Origin: Apostichopus japonicus
Taxonomy: Eukaryota; Echinodermata; Holothuroidea; Aspidochirotida; Stichopodidae
Reading direction: 5' to 3'
Assembly: GCF_037975245.1 (NCBI RefSeq)
Contig: NC_092582.1
Location: 3,752,501-3,816,500, forward strand
Length of the DNA stretch: 64,000 nucleotides
This document shows positions 13,061-26,601 of this stretch, one piece after another. The notes under the pieces were generated by a model, which saw only the letters and a list, made by a program, of their open reading frames with translations, did not search any database and had not been told where the DNA came from. A program made the position numbers and the translations under genes. Within the stretch, counting starts at the first letter, position 1, and each line of letters opens with the position of its first letter.

Positions 13061-15556
13061 ATGCATATTCAAATATAGTTCTTCTTCGCGGCAGATTAGT
13101 TGTGAATAAACAGCTGATTGGTTGAAAATATATAGAAAAGAGATACGTCATTAGATTTTAACCAATGAAACTCTCTTTTTCCTTATGAAAGTTGGTACTT
13201 TTTGTGGGGAAATTGTAACATTAAATGAGTTTTTAATCTAAGCTAATTGACCCAAGATTCACTTGTTTTATATATAAATGAATTTTAATACATGGAATAA
13301 GAACACAATTGATCGACATCTCAAAGACAAGGAAAAATGCTCAAAAAGATCTAGTTACGGCGAACCTTGAAGGAAGCTATAGCTTCTTCTTTTTTCTTCT
13401 TACTTTACACCATTATTGAAGAGAAAATTGAAAAGTTGAAGTAATTATGTATGTATGTAATATATGCTGGAAACGACTACAGTGGTATGAACTTACAATA
13501 CAAGCACTGCCATATGAAACATAGTACGCCATCCATGGTTTTAGGTGACCAGAATCTAACTTGAGTGGACTCTCTTAAAAAAGATACCATCCGTGAAAAC
13601 ACGTAGGTATGGGTAAGATTGAAACGTATAGGTGTGCAAAAGAAGTTTTTTTTTTAATGACAGGCCTAGCTCAACTCGATACGAAAGTAAACAATGATTT
13701 TTTTTTTTAAATGCTGCAATTCTGTGCCCAATTTGGTGATATCTTAAAAAGTAGATTTAAGGATAGCCCAAGGAGTATATTTTCACTATCTTTTCTTAAC
13801 AATGATAGTCCAAGGGTAATTATTTTGTTTAATTATCTGATGAAAGGGGAATATCGTTTTAAGCATCCGGGTCAAAATTGGCATTAAATATTTTTTAATT
13901 CAAAGTATTTAAACCGTTTTCGAGCCTATATTTAGTGTTGAATTTGAAACCTTTTTTTTGTACTAAAAATGAACTTGAAGCAAACAGGTGTTATGTCATA
14001 CGTTATGTACATTGGCGAAACTGGGTTTTGTTTTACCTAGAGATTTTCATTCAATTTCTAATGCAAAAGTCTGGAATTTATCACAATAATAATGCACCAC
14101 ATTAACTTTGTAAACTTTTCCAAAACCTTCCCAATCCAAGGGCAAATATATAATGAAATATGAAGCGCGACTGAAAGCATTCTGTTTCCCAGAATGCAAC
14201 TATGAAATTGACATCACCTGTTTGCTTCAAGTTCAAGTTTGATATGCAGACTGATAATTTCGACTATCAATATCTCCTCTTCGTAGTTAGTTAATTTCAC
14301 CGGATCGCTTAGAATGAGAAGTTCCCCTTTGATCATTCTCATCTGTATCAAAATTAATCCACGTATTATATTCATGATTTTATAGTAAATTGAACGCAAT
14401 ATTTCACTGTTTTCTTGGGGGGGGGGGGGAATAAGAATTAGGTCATTGTTAGGATGATTAAGAGTTCCCCTCCCTCTCACGGCCCTTCATCGGTCCCTCA
14501 CATATTCCTATAATAAACACAGTGCATGTTTTCGTATCCCCCACCCCCTTCACCCCCACTCCTTCACCCCACACATTCACCCCAATCCCAACAACAAAAT
14601 AAAAAGCTATAATCAGAAAGCCAATCGCATGTGTTATAAGCATTACGAAAACAAGTTATTCTTATTTTTTTTAATATCGATCGCGTCCTCGATATGACCT
14701 TTTCAGAATTACATACACAACTGGTTGCATGTTTGAACTACTTCGGGTCAACCGTTCCCCGGATAATAACCAATGACCCGATTCTCTTGAGATGTTCGTA
14801 CAATATAACACATATATACATACATATTATATATATGCTACGCCAACAGGAAACCCGCTATTGATCCCAGCGTATAGGAATTTCAACGGCTTTTAAGTGC
14901 ATGGAACTATTTAGGGTTTTGCACTTTAGTAATTGAAACCAGCAAGCAAGCACCTCAGACCAGGGAATATGAAGGCGTAAGATATATTGTACATCCGTAT
15001 GATATATCCTTATACTATATCCTGTGCAGGTATATTGTCATACACAACAAATATCGTTTACACAACACATATTAAGAATATATCCAATGATTTCCAAATT
15101 TTACAGTCTTATGTAAGAGTCTAAACTATGCCCTTTTGAACTTTACATTTGCAAAATAGATTTCATAAACATGCATGACCACGTGGATTTGACCTGTTTT
15201 ATATAACCGTGCTATAATTTGAGATACAATAAGTGATCAAAATCGAGCAATTTTACTTAATTTCCCCTTTTTTCACACATCCTCTTTTATATAAGAAGAT
15301 ATCATATATTTCATACCATATTTTATAATTTTAGAGCCCCACAGATTCCGATTCACCGCTGTTTTTGGTAACCAAAAAATACCTGCTTTTGTTTTGGGGT
15401 CCTTTTTTTATTTTTCAATGTGAATTTTCAGAATTGAAACGGGTACATGATCACCGAGCAACCTTTCCCTTCTTTTAGTGTCTTATGGAATAGGACAGTC
15501 TTATTTCTTCACAGGTATATGGTATTTCATGATTAACATCACGGCAATCGGTATAC
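13061..15556. other. Non-coding stretch, no supported gene
   Basis: AT-rich DNA with T and A homopolymers, a 13-nt G run at 14417-14429 and a C-rich patch at 14536-14590. The minus-strand frames at 14214-14643 run through these tracts and contain nothing recognisable. Confidence 0.5.
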
Positions 15557-15566
15557 CTTTAACAAC

Positions 15567-16039
15567 GGCACGTGATGTAAAGCCCGGAATCCCACGCATG
15601 ACGTCAGCATCGAGGAGTATGATTTTATATATTAAGGCTATAGCCTAACGTTAGTTATACATGCCGTGCAGTACAAGTGACGGAAGTGATGGCGGAGAGG
15701 GGGGGGGGGTGGGGGGGTATTACCCGCAGAAAAGTTATATGAATTCAGCCAACTGCTGCCTCAACTTCGTTCTGTATAACTATTTCTAATGTCATGGTAC
15801 TGTGGAATATCACTAACGTTAGTAACATTAGGATACTACTATCCTACTAATCGGTAGTTTGGTACGTACCTGGTAATGGTATAGTAGTAGGCTAGGATCA
15901 TGCTGTAGATGTGACGATACTACTAGCCTAGCCTACTAATCGGTAGTTTGGTACGTACCTGGTAATGGTATAGTAGTAGGCTAGGCTCATGCTGTAGATG
16001 TGACGTCATGCATAATATCCCGGGCTTACATGACGTGCC
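15567..16039. mobile_element. MITE-like element with ~39-bp terminal inverted repeats
   Basis: The left end (15567-15606) and the reverse complement of the right end (16001-16039) align over about 39 bases, beginning GGCACGT and ending GCATGACGTCA, with a few substitutions and one indel. Flanks CTTTAACAAC (15557-15566) and CTTTATCTAAC (16040-16050) resemble a degraded target duplication. The interior has no transposase frame. It holds an 89-bp tandem duplication (15843-16004), an 11+7 G run and inverted copies of CCTAGCCTACTA, all typical of a non-autonomous foldback or MITE-type element. The superfamily is undetermined. TGACGTCA lies at the inner edge of both ends. Confidence 0.6.
15843..16004. 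repeat. 89-bp tandem duplication inside the MITE-like element
   Basis: Two nearly identical copies start at CCTACTAATCGGTAG (15843 and 15932), period 89; the second is cut short by the right terminal repeat. Their high identity compared with the more diverged ends suggests a recent duplication. Confidence 0.85.
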
Positions 16040-16050
16040 CTTTATCTAAC

Positions 16051-17040
16051 AGACTACGGGGAAGCTTGAAATGTATTGTAGCCCACGAACAGGTAGGTGT
16101 ACGCACTGTTCATACAGTGTAAGATACTATGAGAGGGTCATAGAAAGGTCACCTTAAGATTAAGCTTACAAAGCTCTGAACACTTTAAGCCCTCTCGGAC
16201 AAATACCCATTTTGATTTTCGTAACTGAGAACGACATTTAACTCAGACCACCAATTCTTTCTGAATTAAATATATATGAAGTTATTAAAAAGGTTTCCCA
16301 GAAATGGCTTCATATTGGACAGCATAACTGGAGTCTGGAGGGGTAAGGTTGGACAATGGGTAAAACCACGTCATTGTTAGTTGACATGGGTAGTAACAAT
16401 CTAGACCCTTCATCAATTTCATCCGCTTCCCTTTGATAAAACATACATATACATATCGTATATTCGAGGTCAAACACCAAATAGGCACATTAAATATTTG
16501 GATGTATGGAATATAGAAGAATCAACAACGTTATTTACGAGGTACTTCAGAGACACTGATATATACCAGTAGTTGAATCAATGATACCGGGGTTCAATTG
16601 GCAGTCACTGATACTAATTTTAAGGGTCACCTTGGCAACAAACGTTTGAACTCAAACACCAGCATATATACATTCTCTTTATTTTACTAGCCTCTTTGTT
16701 TTTCTAATTATATTTAAGTTTACACAATTGAGATTGTAATTTTGAAACAAATAGAAACCAAAAGAGATTTAAGAAAACAACTGAGATGGTTAGTTTGGAT
16801 GCAAAATATGCAAGGTTAAGCATTTCATGAGTGCAATAGTGAGCAAAGTAGGTAACTTCGTGAGAAAGTCTTTAAGTACAGGTATAACCTTAAACAAGTG
16901 TAACCATGGTAACGTGGAGCTGACCATGACCTCATGAAAGGTTTCGGTCAACTTTCAAGGTTGACAAAAACAACATTTAGTGTAAAATATTCTGTTCATG
17001 TTTTGCGTGACAACATCGAAGTTACATCATCATCATCATC
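16051..17040. other. Non-coding stretch, no supported gene
   Basis: No coding or structured element that I can support. A short (ATC)n tract lies at 17025-17041. Confidence 0.45.
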
Positions 17041-17054
17041 AAGTTGGAACTTAC

Positions 17055-17105
17055 TTTTCGTGCGTAAATAAACAAAGTGTTGGAAGATAATTGACGCATG
17101 CGCGA
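17055..17105 (-). promoter_or_regulatory. NRF1-like site followed by a splice donor
   Basis: On the minus strand, CGCGCATGCG at about 17096-17105 (10 of 12 NRF1 positions) is followed some 40 bases later by GAAAA|GTAAGTTCC at 17054. This would fit a short non-coding first exon. There is no other support. Confidence 0.15.
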
Positions 17106-20100
17106 GACATTAGGGTTGAACATTATGTTGCAATTTTTCGTAATGTTTACATATCACAGTATATGCTTATTAGACATGGATTCACCTTTTCCCACTTCTC
17201 GCGTTATTGTTAAAAATATCTGAGAAAGACCTCTTCGTAAACTCATGTGTATCGAAATTGGAACGATATGTATTGTTGATGGATCTTCCGCTCCTCACCC
17301 CCACCCCTCACTCGCCCCCCCCCCCTCCGAAAGTTTGCAATCTCGTGACGATGATCGACTGAGATAGTGGCCTAATTCTCTTTGACTTTAACCTTCGTCA
17401 TAAATTCACAATCACTGCAACCTATAATGTCACGTGTGAAAACCGTTAATTATTCTATGATAAAACGACAAAAGCACGCGATTAACTCTTGAGTTCCATA
17501 AATATCACCATGACAACAAAAAGATGAAATTCATCGGTTCGATAAAACGAATAGCTAATATACTCTTAACCGCCCGTATATAATTATCTGGAAAAACTTC
17601 AATATTTGTTGACGGTGACCACACAACTTGAAGATTTGTTTGCATAATAATTAAACCCACTATTCAAGAGCTGAAGCATGCTTTAATAGTACTTCAGCTT
17701 TGCCATGCAAATGACTTAAAGAGGACGCCAGAAAGGACCGCCATTTTGAAAAGCCAAAAAAAAAAATTATATAAATAAAAGTACTATGAAAACAAAACAA
17801 AAGTTAACTTCTGCACGAAAAACAAAACAAAACAACAACAGCAGCAAACCAGAAGCGATTTATGCGGAGAAACTATACAAAACATGCATATCACTAACCA
17901 TTTGACCAGGTAGCCCATCGGTCAGTAACAGGTCTGCCTGAATCTGTAAGCAAAGTATAGAGATTTACTTTAATATAGGCGTACGAATATCTTCTACTGA
18001 GCTAACGTCATGTTAAAAAGACCCGATATTTATTTTTGGGCTTAAGATCGTATTACTTCCATTATGTACAAGCTTACTCGCAATGTATGGAAGTATAGTT
18101 ATTATGCAAATGGTCGAAACGAATACAGGAACAGGTATACAACACCCACCCCTCCCCCCCCCCCCCTCCCCCATTGAACATAGGGGCGGCCCCAAACTTA
18201 CAAAATGGTATGCATCTGTGATTTATTAGCTTGGCTATGATAACGTCCAGCACGCTGGTATACAAGTATTTGTATAAGAATGCATAGAGTTATACAGGTG
18301 TAAATTTTCTGTTTACAAATTCATATGAAATTTTTTAAAAAGCAGTTCAAAAACACAGAAAAAAAGGAAGAAAAATAAAGTCTACGGTACGGTAGACTTA
18401 AGGAATTTTTCTGTTTAAAATATGCCCAGCAAAACAAATCGGTTTCCATCCAATACAAAGCCATTAGGACACGTGTACTTTAATATAATATACACGCTGG
18501 TCAGTTGTTTTTTATGAGGGGTCAGCGAAGGGTCAATCCATATTGCTTCACGAAGTCAATACGTAGTCACTGGTATGAAAGGAAATACCAGGGCACACGG
18601 ACAAAGCAATTACAATCAAACGAGGGTGTTATGTGTACTAAATAATACCCTGGACATAATGACTAAATAATAGATAGGTCAGAACCAGCTGATGGTGATC
18701 GTATTGCTTCCTATCAAATTATTAAGACAGAATTGACCTGTTAATGGACGAAAAGTAGACTTAACTCTACATCAAGACTTCTAGCAATTAGCAAACTACA
18801 AGTAATAGTTTTGTTTAAATTTACAATAAAAAAATATTCGCTGACCGAAGACGCTTAAAGTTGCACATACTTAAATTAGGCCTATATCGTATGCAAAAAT
18901 CAATTTTCAAAAAAATTCTACAAATTTTATACTTTTCCTTTCTTGCATTTTGTCTTTAGTGAATTTTATACTATTTAATGGAATGAATTATTATTAAGTA
19001 TTGGCATAATAATTATGTACATAGTTTCTTTAAGAAAGGATTTTCGGTAAAAAACAAGCAAACTATACAAAAACAAAAAGTGTTGATCAACAATAAATAT
19101 GTTTTTACAATTGATCCAAGCACGAAACGAGACGAAAGTAATTCAATGTTTGTATTTATTTGATCTAACTGAACATGGACATTATCTGAAGAGATGTTTT
19201 GAAGGTGACAAAAAAATAACGATATAGAAATTAGGAAACAATTGAAGAAACAAATGAAGTTAATCAAGTTGAGAGAATTATTCTGATTATTACCTTGACC
19301 CTACTCTCACCCTACCCTACCCTACCCCTCACCCCATGCCACCCTTTTCTCGAAGGGACTGAATAATGCATGCTACCAACCAACGTATACTGAGTCATCT
19401 CAATGAAATCCGTTGCTTGGCACGAACTATTCATGGGTATGATGGTGTTTCCTTTCAAAGCCTATACCATTTCCTCCACCCCCATAAGTTACACATAGAA
19501 TACATGCACTGAAGCCTCTGCCGATGAAGATGTGTGGTAAGCGATTTGATCCAAAACGGTATAACAAATACTGCGTATATTTGAGCAAATGTTTAGGCGA
19601 AGTTAACTGTATATTCGGTTATGAACTTGTTGGCCAGGTTCATTGGGTACAGAAAACTTGCCCCGACCTGTTTGAGTAGACGAAGCAAAGCCGGCCATCG
19701 CAATTGGTCGATCTATATACAATAAAACAACTTCCGCAAACGGGTCAATAAGCAAAAACAGATTCCATTATGGGCAAACATAGTAGTTTTAATGTTGCTT
19801 TATTTGTCACAAAACGGAAGACTGAGTCACAGGTCTAAAGATTACATCAACTAGTTATGTATTGCTCGGATTTTAATGTTATTTCTTTATTTTTATTATA
19901 ATGTTTGTGTCCTATAATAAACACGGGTTTTGCTGACTGCTGAAAGTAGGATATTGAACTACCTACCGACAATGACCTTAAATGACCTGAACACGGTTTA
20001 CATTCAACTTAAAAACAAAAGAAGCAACACAGAGAGAAAGTGAAAGGTTTTACCAGATAGATAACACTATGGCATCAAACCTTGACAAAATGGCAGCCCC

Positions 20101-23100
20101 CCCCCCACCGTAGCATGACAACCCCCAACTCATTCCATCCTCGATGTATCTTCCAAACTGGGGCAAGGTTTTTTTAATTTTTTTTTATTATCATACACCT
20201 TTACATGAGTTGGTCCTGACAAAGTTCACTGTCGTACAAGGTAAGGATAGTGGTTTCATTAAAATTAATTCCATCTTCTTTAAATTGCTAATTTGCGATA
20301 ATTTGTACGTAATTTGAGTACTATACTAGAACTAAGATTGCAATAAACCAAACGAAAACATACTAAAAGGTTTCACCAAATGAATGTGTACGTATGTATG
20401 AATGCTGTATGTAATGAATGCTGTGTGTAAGCATTCCAATTCTACTCTAGAATTTCGTCTTCCAGACAATTTTGTTAACATTAATTTGAACTAAATATCA
20501 AAGTACAAAACGAAACACAAAGGCAAAGGAACAAACAACATAAACAAAGCCAAATCTAACCGGTGCCATACGTTTGACTTCATTAAGTAACGACAACTTC
20601 ATGATTTTTCTTTTTAGTTTATCAAACTAAATATTTTAGAGGTATTTATTTTGTAAAAAGATTGTCGATCATCATCATCATCATGGTTGTTGAAGTCAAC
20701 TCGGAAAAAGTTGATTTACGTTTTAGGATAGGTAATCACTCAATCAATCAATCAATTGTTTAATAAAGGAAGTTACTCTATCATCAGGAAATGTGTAGTC
20801 ATGCTAAATACATCTCGATTTGAGTTCTGGCCCTAGTAACAATTATTTCATGGAAATGACTAAATCTATTTAGAAACCTCAAATTCATTTTAAACAACTT
20901 CGATTGATCCTATGTAGCTTGTCCTTATTGAGAAAGGGCAAAAGATAAATTATAAACCGTATTCTCATTAAATTAGTTCGGATATGAGAGGTCAACATGC
21001 AACTGTGTAATTGCTTTTTCTGTAACTTGATAAGATATTAACCCATTAGATCCGTTAACTCTGGAAATGGCAAAAACAAAAATTCCCTTTGTTTTCTCAT
21101 AAATACCCTGTAATTTAAATCCTTGTTTAAATGCTTCCATAGTTTAAAAGTTTAATTCGTTAACCTAACAAATCTTATCTGATTAATTTGGAAAATATTG
21201 GGGTGACGAAGAGAAAATAGAATAACCATCTTATAGTTTTGTTGCAGGACGGCAAATATTAAAATATTTTCAAAGATTACAGCAGGTTTGGGCATCTAGA
21301 CAAATTATTTAAAGAAAGTACATGATTAAAATATCGGATAGCAAAACTCACATACATTATTGCACTGAAAATCAAATGTTATATTACAGCCGTTTGTAGT
21401 TTTGATGAAATATGACGAATATTAAAAGTACTTTTCAAACAAATTCTTCTCGTTTTGAAGATAAAATCCTTAAATACAAATGGATGTGGGAAGACAGTGT
21501 ACATGACTTTACTATCTAATGAACAAATTCACAGGCATTGTAAACTGAAATATTCCATGTGGTGAAAATGAGAGAAACACACACATTTTAGTAACCAACC
21601 ACTCCACCCACTTAATTATCATGGAATAATTTGATTATCTTTTGTCTTTGAATTAACCGAAATGTGCATGTTTTAAGCTATATCAATATAGTCAAACCAG
21701 TTTCCAAGACCTTTTAGTGAGAATTCTGTTCAATACGTTTTCTAGTTGGCTTTGGTTTAGCTCTGTATTATATTAACATATAATTGGTTAACTCCATCGA
21801 TTTGTACACCCTTCAATCTATATAGCATAATGGACTAATATGGTTTTAATCATGTTACTCCACTTTTAATTTATCTCAATTTGGGGGGGGGGGGGGGGTA
21901 AAACAAATTGTCTCACAAATTGTAATGTTTATCTCATTATTATTTGACGTTTTCGCTTAATTTCTTTTATCACTTATAGGTGCGATTTTAGCTGAGTAAA
22001 GAAACGTGTATCTTTCTCTTTTTCTTCTTCTTCTTCTTCTTGTTCTTTTTCTATTTTACTTTCTGGAGGCAGGGGTAATGTATAAAATTTACTTTCCCAA
22101 CCGAGTATATGGTACAAAATGAACGTGTCGAACTAACGCAAAAGCAAGAGACCGTAAAAACGGTTTTGTATCACTTTTTGAAATACATATAACAATCACT
22201 TCTGATACGTATTTCATAGGTTATCACGACAACTGTCGAAAACGATCTCATCCCTTCCCCTAGAAACCACCCCCCCCCTCCACCCCTTTCATCGACAACA
22301 TCGCCTTCAGTGATTTCAAACACAGTTAACTCCATATCCCAGTCTTCTAAATCAATCCCAACATTCGCTCTTCAGTGTAGCAAACTGACAAGATTGCGAT
22401 GAAACTGAAAGAAATATTCTCAAGGGACGAAAAAAATAAAGAGAAAGATTTGATATCGAGTTGATATCTTGAAAGATATCAGTCCATCAGTAATTCCAAG
22501 ATCAACTATTATTTCACAAACCGATTGACAACTTGCTTTTGCGTCTCTTTAGATTTAAACTTGTCAATTTAAATTCTTCCGTATTTAAAGCCTATCTCCA
22601 TCTTCATCCGACTATTCTCTGCATCATCAGAGTCTCGTTTCACTCTGTCCATCCTCCCTCCTCCTCCTCCTCCTAGACGCAATCCACCAGCCATGAAAAT
22701 TCTCTGCCTGTCTCTCACGAGTGATATGTTCAAAAATAGACGAAAAAACATAGAAAATAGACGGGGAAAAAAAACCTTGGCATTCAAGTGAAACAGACTA
22801 GGAGAGTACAAGGCTACACTGAGGCCAAATGGGGCTCACTCAGAAGAAGACAGTTACGTACAATGTTGTCTACCGTTTTACGGTGCTGAAATAGTAAAGA
22901 ATTTAGCAATCGAAGAGCCAGAGTATGATTTTTTCCATTAGTGCTTGCAAAAGGCACGATTTATTTCATATCAAGCATGAGCACAATATACAGACAAATG
23001 CAATGTCATGTCTCCACTCGGTTTTGCTTGTTTCTGTGTTGTATTGAAATCATGGTTTTCAAGCAAATAAAAACGGATTTCAAGACAGTATGTTTGTCTT

Positions 23101-26100
23101 TGGATTGTTTTCATTGAGATGATAATATTATAATATCTCATTGTCTTCATCTTAAAATGGCATCATTTTAATTTATTTTCGTTGTTTTCGACATACCAGT
23201 ATTTGGTTGAAATTCCATGTTTTGGTTTATGTTTCCCTTGTCTTTCACTTGTATTCTTTATGGTTTATCAATAACAAGCAACATTTACAAGCTTCCGTTT
23301 TTAGCCGAAATGATTTATCGATGACAAAATACTGAAAAAAACAAACTTGACATTTTAAACCTTTTTTCTTTCTTATTTTGGATGACCCTGCACGAATTAA
23401 TATTATAATAAGGTAATAAAATAGCCTCGTCTAGATTTTCATGATTAGTTTCAATCAATTTTGGAAATTTCTGTCTTTTAGTAAATTTACCGGACAAACG
23501 AGTTCTTTAAGTTTCTCGAAACTCCTAATTCCAATTCAGACACTACTCAAAACATTGTGTCTTTGTTACGTAATGATAACAGAAGACCCGGCCCAAACCC
23601 CCCTCCCCATCCCCAACCCCCGGCACTCGGTCCGTCCACCCTTTATCAATAGACCCCCTGACTTGTTAGTTTCGAGATAGAGACAACATTCTCGACGTAC
23701 GGTTATTTACTTTAAGTTGCGTTGTGGAAAAACCACCATGGAATTAGGACTCACACTACACACATGTTAATAGGCTAACTGACTCGTTGATGCATCGGTT
23801 TAGGCAGTTACCCGGTTTGTGTATAATGGGGGCCCCGTTCACACGAAACGCATATTAATTCCAAACCATTCGTGCATACATGCCTCACGGTAACTTATGC
23901 GGGTATGCCTTTCAAATGGTGAACCATGTTACAAACAGATTCATCTATCACTTGGATTCAATCGTAAGCGATTTCTGTAGAACTATAATTTATTCACGCA
24001 GAGTTGTAATTATTGCTTACGCAGCATGGGCATACACACTGCAGATCTCTCTATATAAATAAGTCTTTTTCATAGCTCACCGTATAATATATACTGTCTT
24101 ATACGATTTTGCATTATATATATGTTTAGTCATCTATGTATATTGGAAACCAATCTTTATTGACAATCTCTAAAACTACGTTTACGATCGAAAATAAAAA
24201 ACAAAAGAGGCAACGTATTTGTCTGGAATTTTATTTATTTTTTATGCGTTGCCCCCTCTTTTCCCCATGTTTTATAATATTTATATTTTACTTGTAAAGT
24301 TTGGTTCCCCCTAATCACCGACTTAACTCGGTCAAAGCGGGTGGCGTACTTTGCCTCGTACCAGAGCCAACGGTTTGGTGACTATATAAAAACCATATTA
24401 TTATAACATTACTCAGTCGGGCAGAAATTTCACTTTTTGCATCCTGATGTGCACTGCTTGAGAATATCAATATAGGTTTTGGAAAGTTATATCAAATATT
24501 TGATTTGAGGTTTCTTCAAAATAAATGGGTTAAAGCAAAAGATGAGCTTGAATTCCTCTCAACTCGAATAGGATTCATAATTCAACTATTCTTTTACATT
24601 TTATTTTCTGGGCGACTTTTGTGGCGTACAATGTTTTCTTTCTTTTCAGCGTATGCAAACTTGCTTATCATTGTGTCCGTTGAAGCAGGTGCTCCTATAC
24701 TTGAGAACAAATTTAGAGCAATTGTTTCATATACCCCCATTTGGTGGGTCAAACATAATTCAACATCCTCAGGTGACCTTTTCGATCAGTTGCAAATTTA
24801 CTTCTGAACAGCTGACTTAAAGATGAATCGAATTATAACATGTAACTACTATACACCACTTCCGCGAAATATTTCCTGTCTGTAGATAAAGAACATCCGC
24901 ACATGTTTACAACAATTCAAGCGAATAGAAATACATTTAAAACAAAAACCTTAAAATGTATACTTTTACAGTGGAATCATTGTCATTTGTCTGTTTATTG
25001 CAGGATATACCCAATAACAACATACAGTTGATTGAGCTCTGATTGAAATACAATCCAATGCTATAGTTTATTTTGGATTGTGAAGTTGATAAAAAAAATT
25101 GTGTGCTTGTGATGAATTGCGCGAAAAAAAATGAACATTTCAGCAGTAAGTTATTGCCTTGGGTGAATAGCATTCATTAAATATGTTTTTAGAAGAATTT
25201 TCATACTTAAATAGGCTGGATAATGATCGACGCTCTTGTTTATATGGATAATATCAAATTGACTCAAACTAATAATAAAGGTACACTTAATTTTGTTATT
25301 TTGTTGTAATTTTTATTTCTATTGTTATATAGCTGAGCTTTTCAATTAACAACAATTGTTGGTCATTGTCGTATCATGAAAAGATATAGCCCCCTCATAT
25401 ATCTGCGCAACGTAGATTTGCGTGATGCAAGAATTTTACGAAGGGCCCATATAATGGTCAACTTTAGAACAAGTAAGGGCCTATATACGAACATGAAATT
25501 AACAATTTTCAAAAATATGAATATAACGAAAATATCGTCCAAGTAGGAATGTGGTTCCGTTTACTTTGTTAGAAAGAGGTTGTTGAAGTTGACACCGAAT
25601 ATTTTTTTTACAAAACGGGGTATACAGGTGGGCCTTCTCACTTCTCATCCGTTGTAAAAGTGAGGCATAGGGTATGCTGATTAAGGGGGACAACTTATTA
25701 ATGCATGGGTGAATTATATTTGTGTTTGTTTTACATTCATATTTGTTAACAGTTTTATTTATTTATTTATTATTATTAAATTTTTTGGACAATATATCCA
25801 GGCGACATATTTACAGACCTAACTAATATTCCATTATATTGAAAGTAGCATGTATTCGAGCTAATTACCTGTGGAGACCAATAAAAACGTCACAAAGAAG
25901 ACATATAAATAATGTATTCGATGATCATTCAAAACTTGGCGTGTATAAATGTTTTAATAATAATCATGTCCTTGAAAGTGATGAATCTGCGAAATAAATC
26001 ACGGTTTTTTTCTTTTTCTTTTTTGGTCATTTAGAAATATGTTAACCTTATAAATTAAAAATGATAAGTTAACAAACGTATATATACCCAGGTTATCAAT

Positions 26101-26160
26101 TGATATGCTTGGAGACTACCCAGAATTTATTTCAGTATACTGGGCATATTTTAGGATAAT
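17106..26160. other. 9-kb non-coding stretch
   Basis: This is the longest part of the window without even a candidate exon. It holds G/C homopolymers at 17315, 18154, 20097, 21883 and 22270, trinucleotide tracts at 20669-20686 and 22024-22041, an (AATC)n tract near 20737-20757, a (CCTCCT)n tract near 22655-22674, and a short (CCCTA)n patch near 19310-19327. The open frames are AT-driven. It may be intronic or intergenic. Confidence 0.5.
21883..21898 (+). repeat. 16-nt G homopolymer
   Basis: One of the four longest G/C runs of the window, in otherwise AT-rich sequence. Confidence 0.95.
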
Positions 26161-26290
26161 CCGTACGTGGTTGCTCGAGATAATAAGCACAGACAATTCA
26201 TCAAAAAGGGCAAACATAGTGACAAACGCATGGCTTACTATAAAATGGTAAGCTACGTTTCATTGCTAATTGAAAATAAGGAATTAGGAA
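26158..26290 (+). pseudogene. Possible decayed LINE ORF2 fragment
   Basis: The translated frame reads NPYVVARDNKHRQFIKKGKH and then a Y-rich and K-rich segment ending SLLIENKE. This resembles the basic linker between the endonuclease and reverse transcriptase domains of CR1/L2/Jockey-like LINEs, which typically has an NPW motif, an RD-plus-basic stretch and Y..RN.V..LI. The key Arg-Asn pair is not preserved. No reverse transcriptase motif follows, and a SINE begins shortly downstream. The resemblance is remembered, not aligned, so this is a weak call. Confidence 0.2.
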
Positions 26291-26449
26291 TCACAAATAA
26301 TTTCCAGTTGGTTGACATCATGATTTATCTCTATAGAGTAAGGCAAATTATGTCACCAACACAGAAATATCATTGTTCGATAAAGGTGACTAATGCCTAC
26401 AGTGGAATTGAGACCTTCCTTACCGGTTTCGAACCTTTGGACATACAAT

Positions 26450-26591
26450 CAGGGTCCATAGCCTAGTGGTTAGGGTGTCCGCGTACAAAGCGGGAAGCCC
26501 GGGTTCGAATCCCGGTGGAGGCTGGAAGTTTTTCCACTGTTCTGGATGTACGGTAAGTATGACTAGCAGCTCCCTTGCCTAATTACGTAAT
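26450..26591 (+). mobile_element. tRNA-derived SINE, ~142 bp
   Basis: A tRNA-like head (26452-26523) is followed by a ~70-base body that is not part of a mature tRNA and ends near TAATTACGTAAT. The element is bracketed by ACATACAAT (26441-26449) and ACATTCAAT (26592-26600), an 8-of-9 match that fits a target-site duplication. Intact A box (26459-26469) and B box (26502-26512) would allow RNA polymerase III transcription. No poly(A) tail is seen, as in many tRNA SINEs mobilised by stringent-type LINEs. Confidence 0.55.
26452..26523 (+). tRNA. tRNA-like SINE head, anticodon ACA
   Basis: A cloverleaf can be drawn: T stem CCGGG/CCCGG around TTCGAAT (26499-26515), anticodon stem TCCGC/GCGGG (26478-26494) with loop GTACAAA, and a D arm GCCTAGTGGTTAGGG. 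The anticodon would be ACA (26485-26487; Cys codon UGU), which is unusual because Cys tRNAs normally carry GCA. The acceptor stem has two G-G clashes at the second and third pairs. With the attached body and flanking duplications, this is better read as the head of a SINE than as a functional tRNA gene. Confidence 0.5.
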
Positions 26592-26601
26592 ACATTCAAT
26601 G

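Noticed and set aside
19306-19330. (CCCTA)n resembling telomeric CCCTAA
   Set aside because: The period is five, not six, and the tract is short and merges into C-rich sequence.
24505-24807. 100-codon + strand frame with hydrophobic stretches
   Set aside because: Phe/Ile/Leu richness follows from T-rich DNA; no ATG at the start and no domain.
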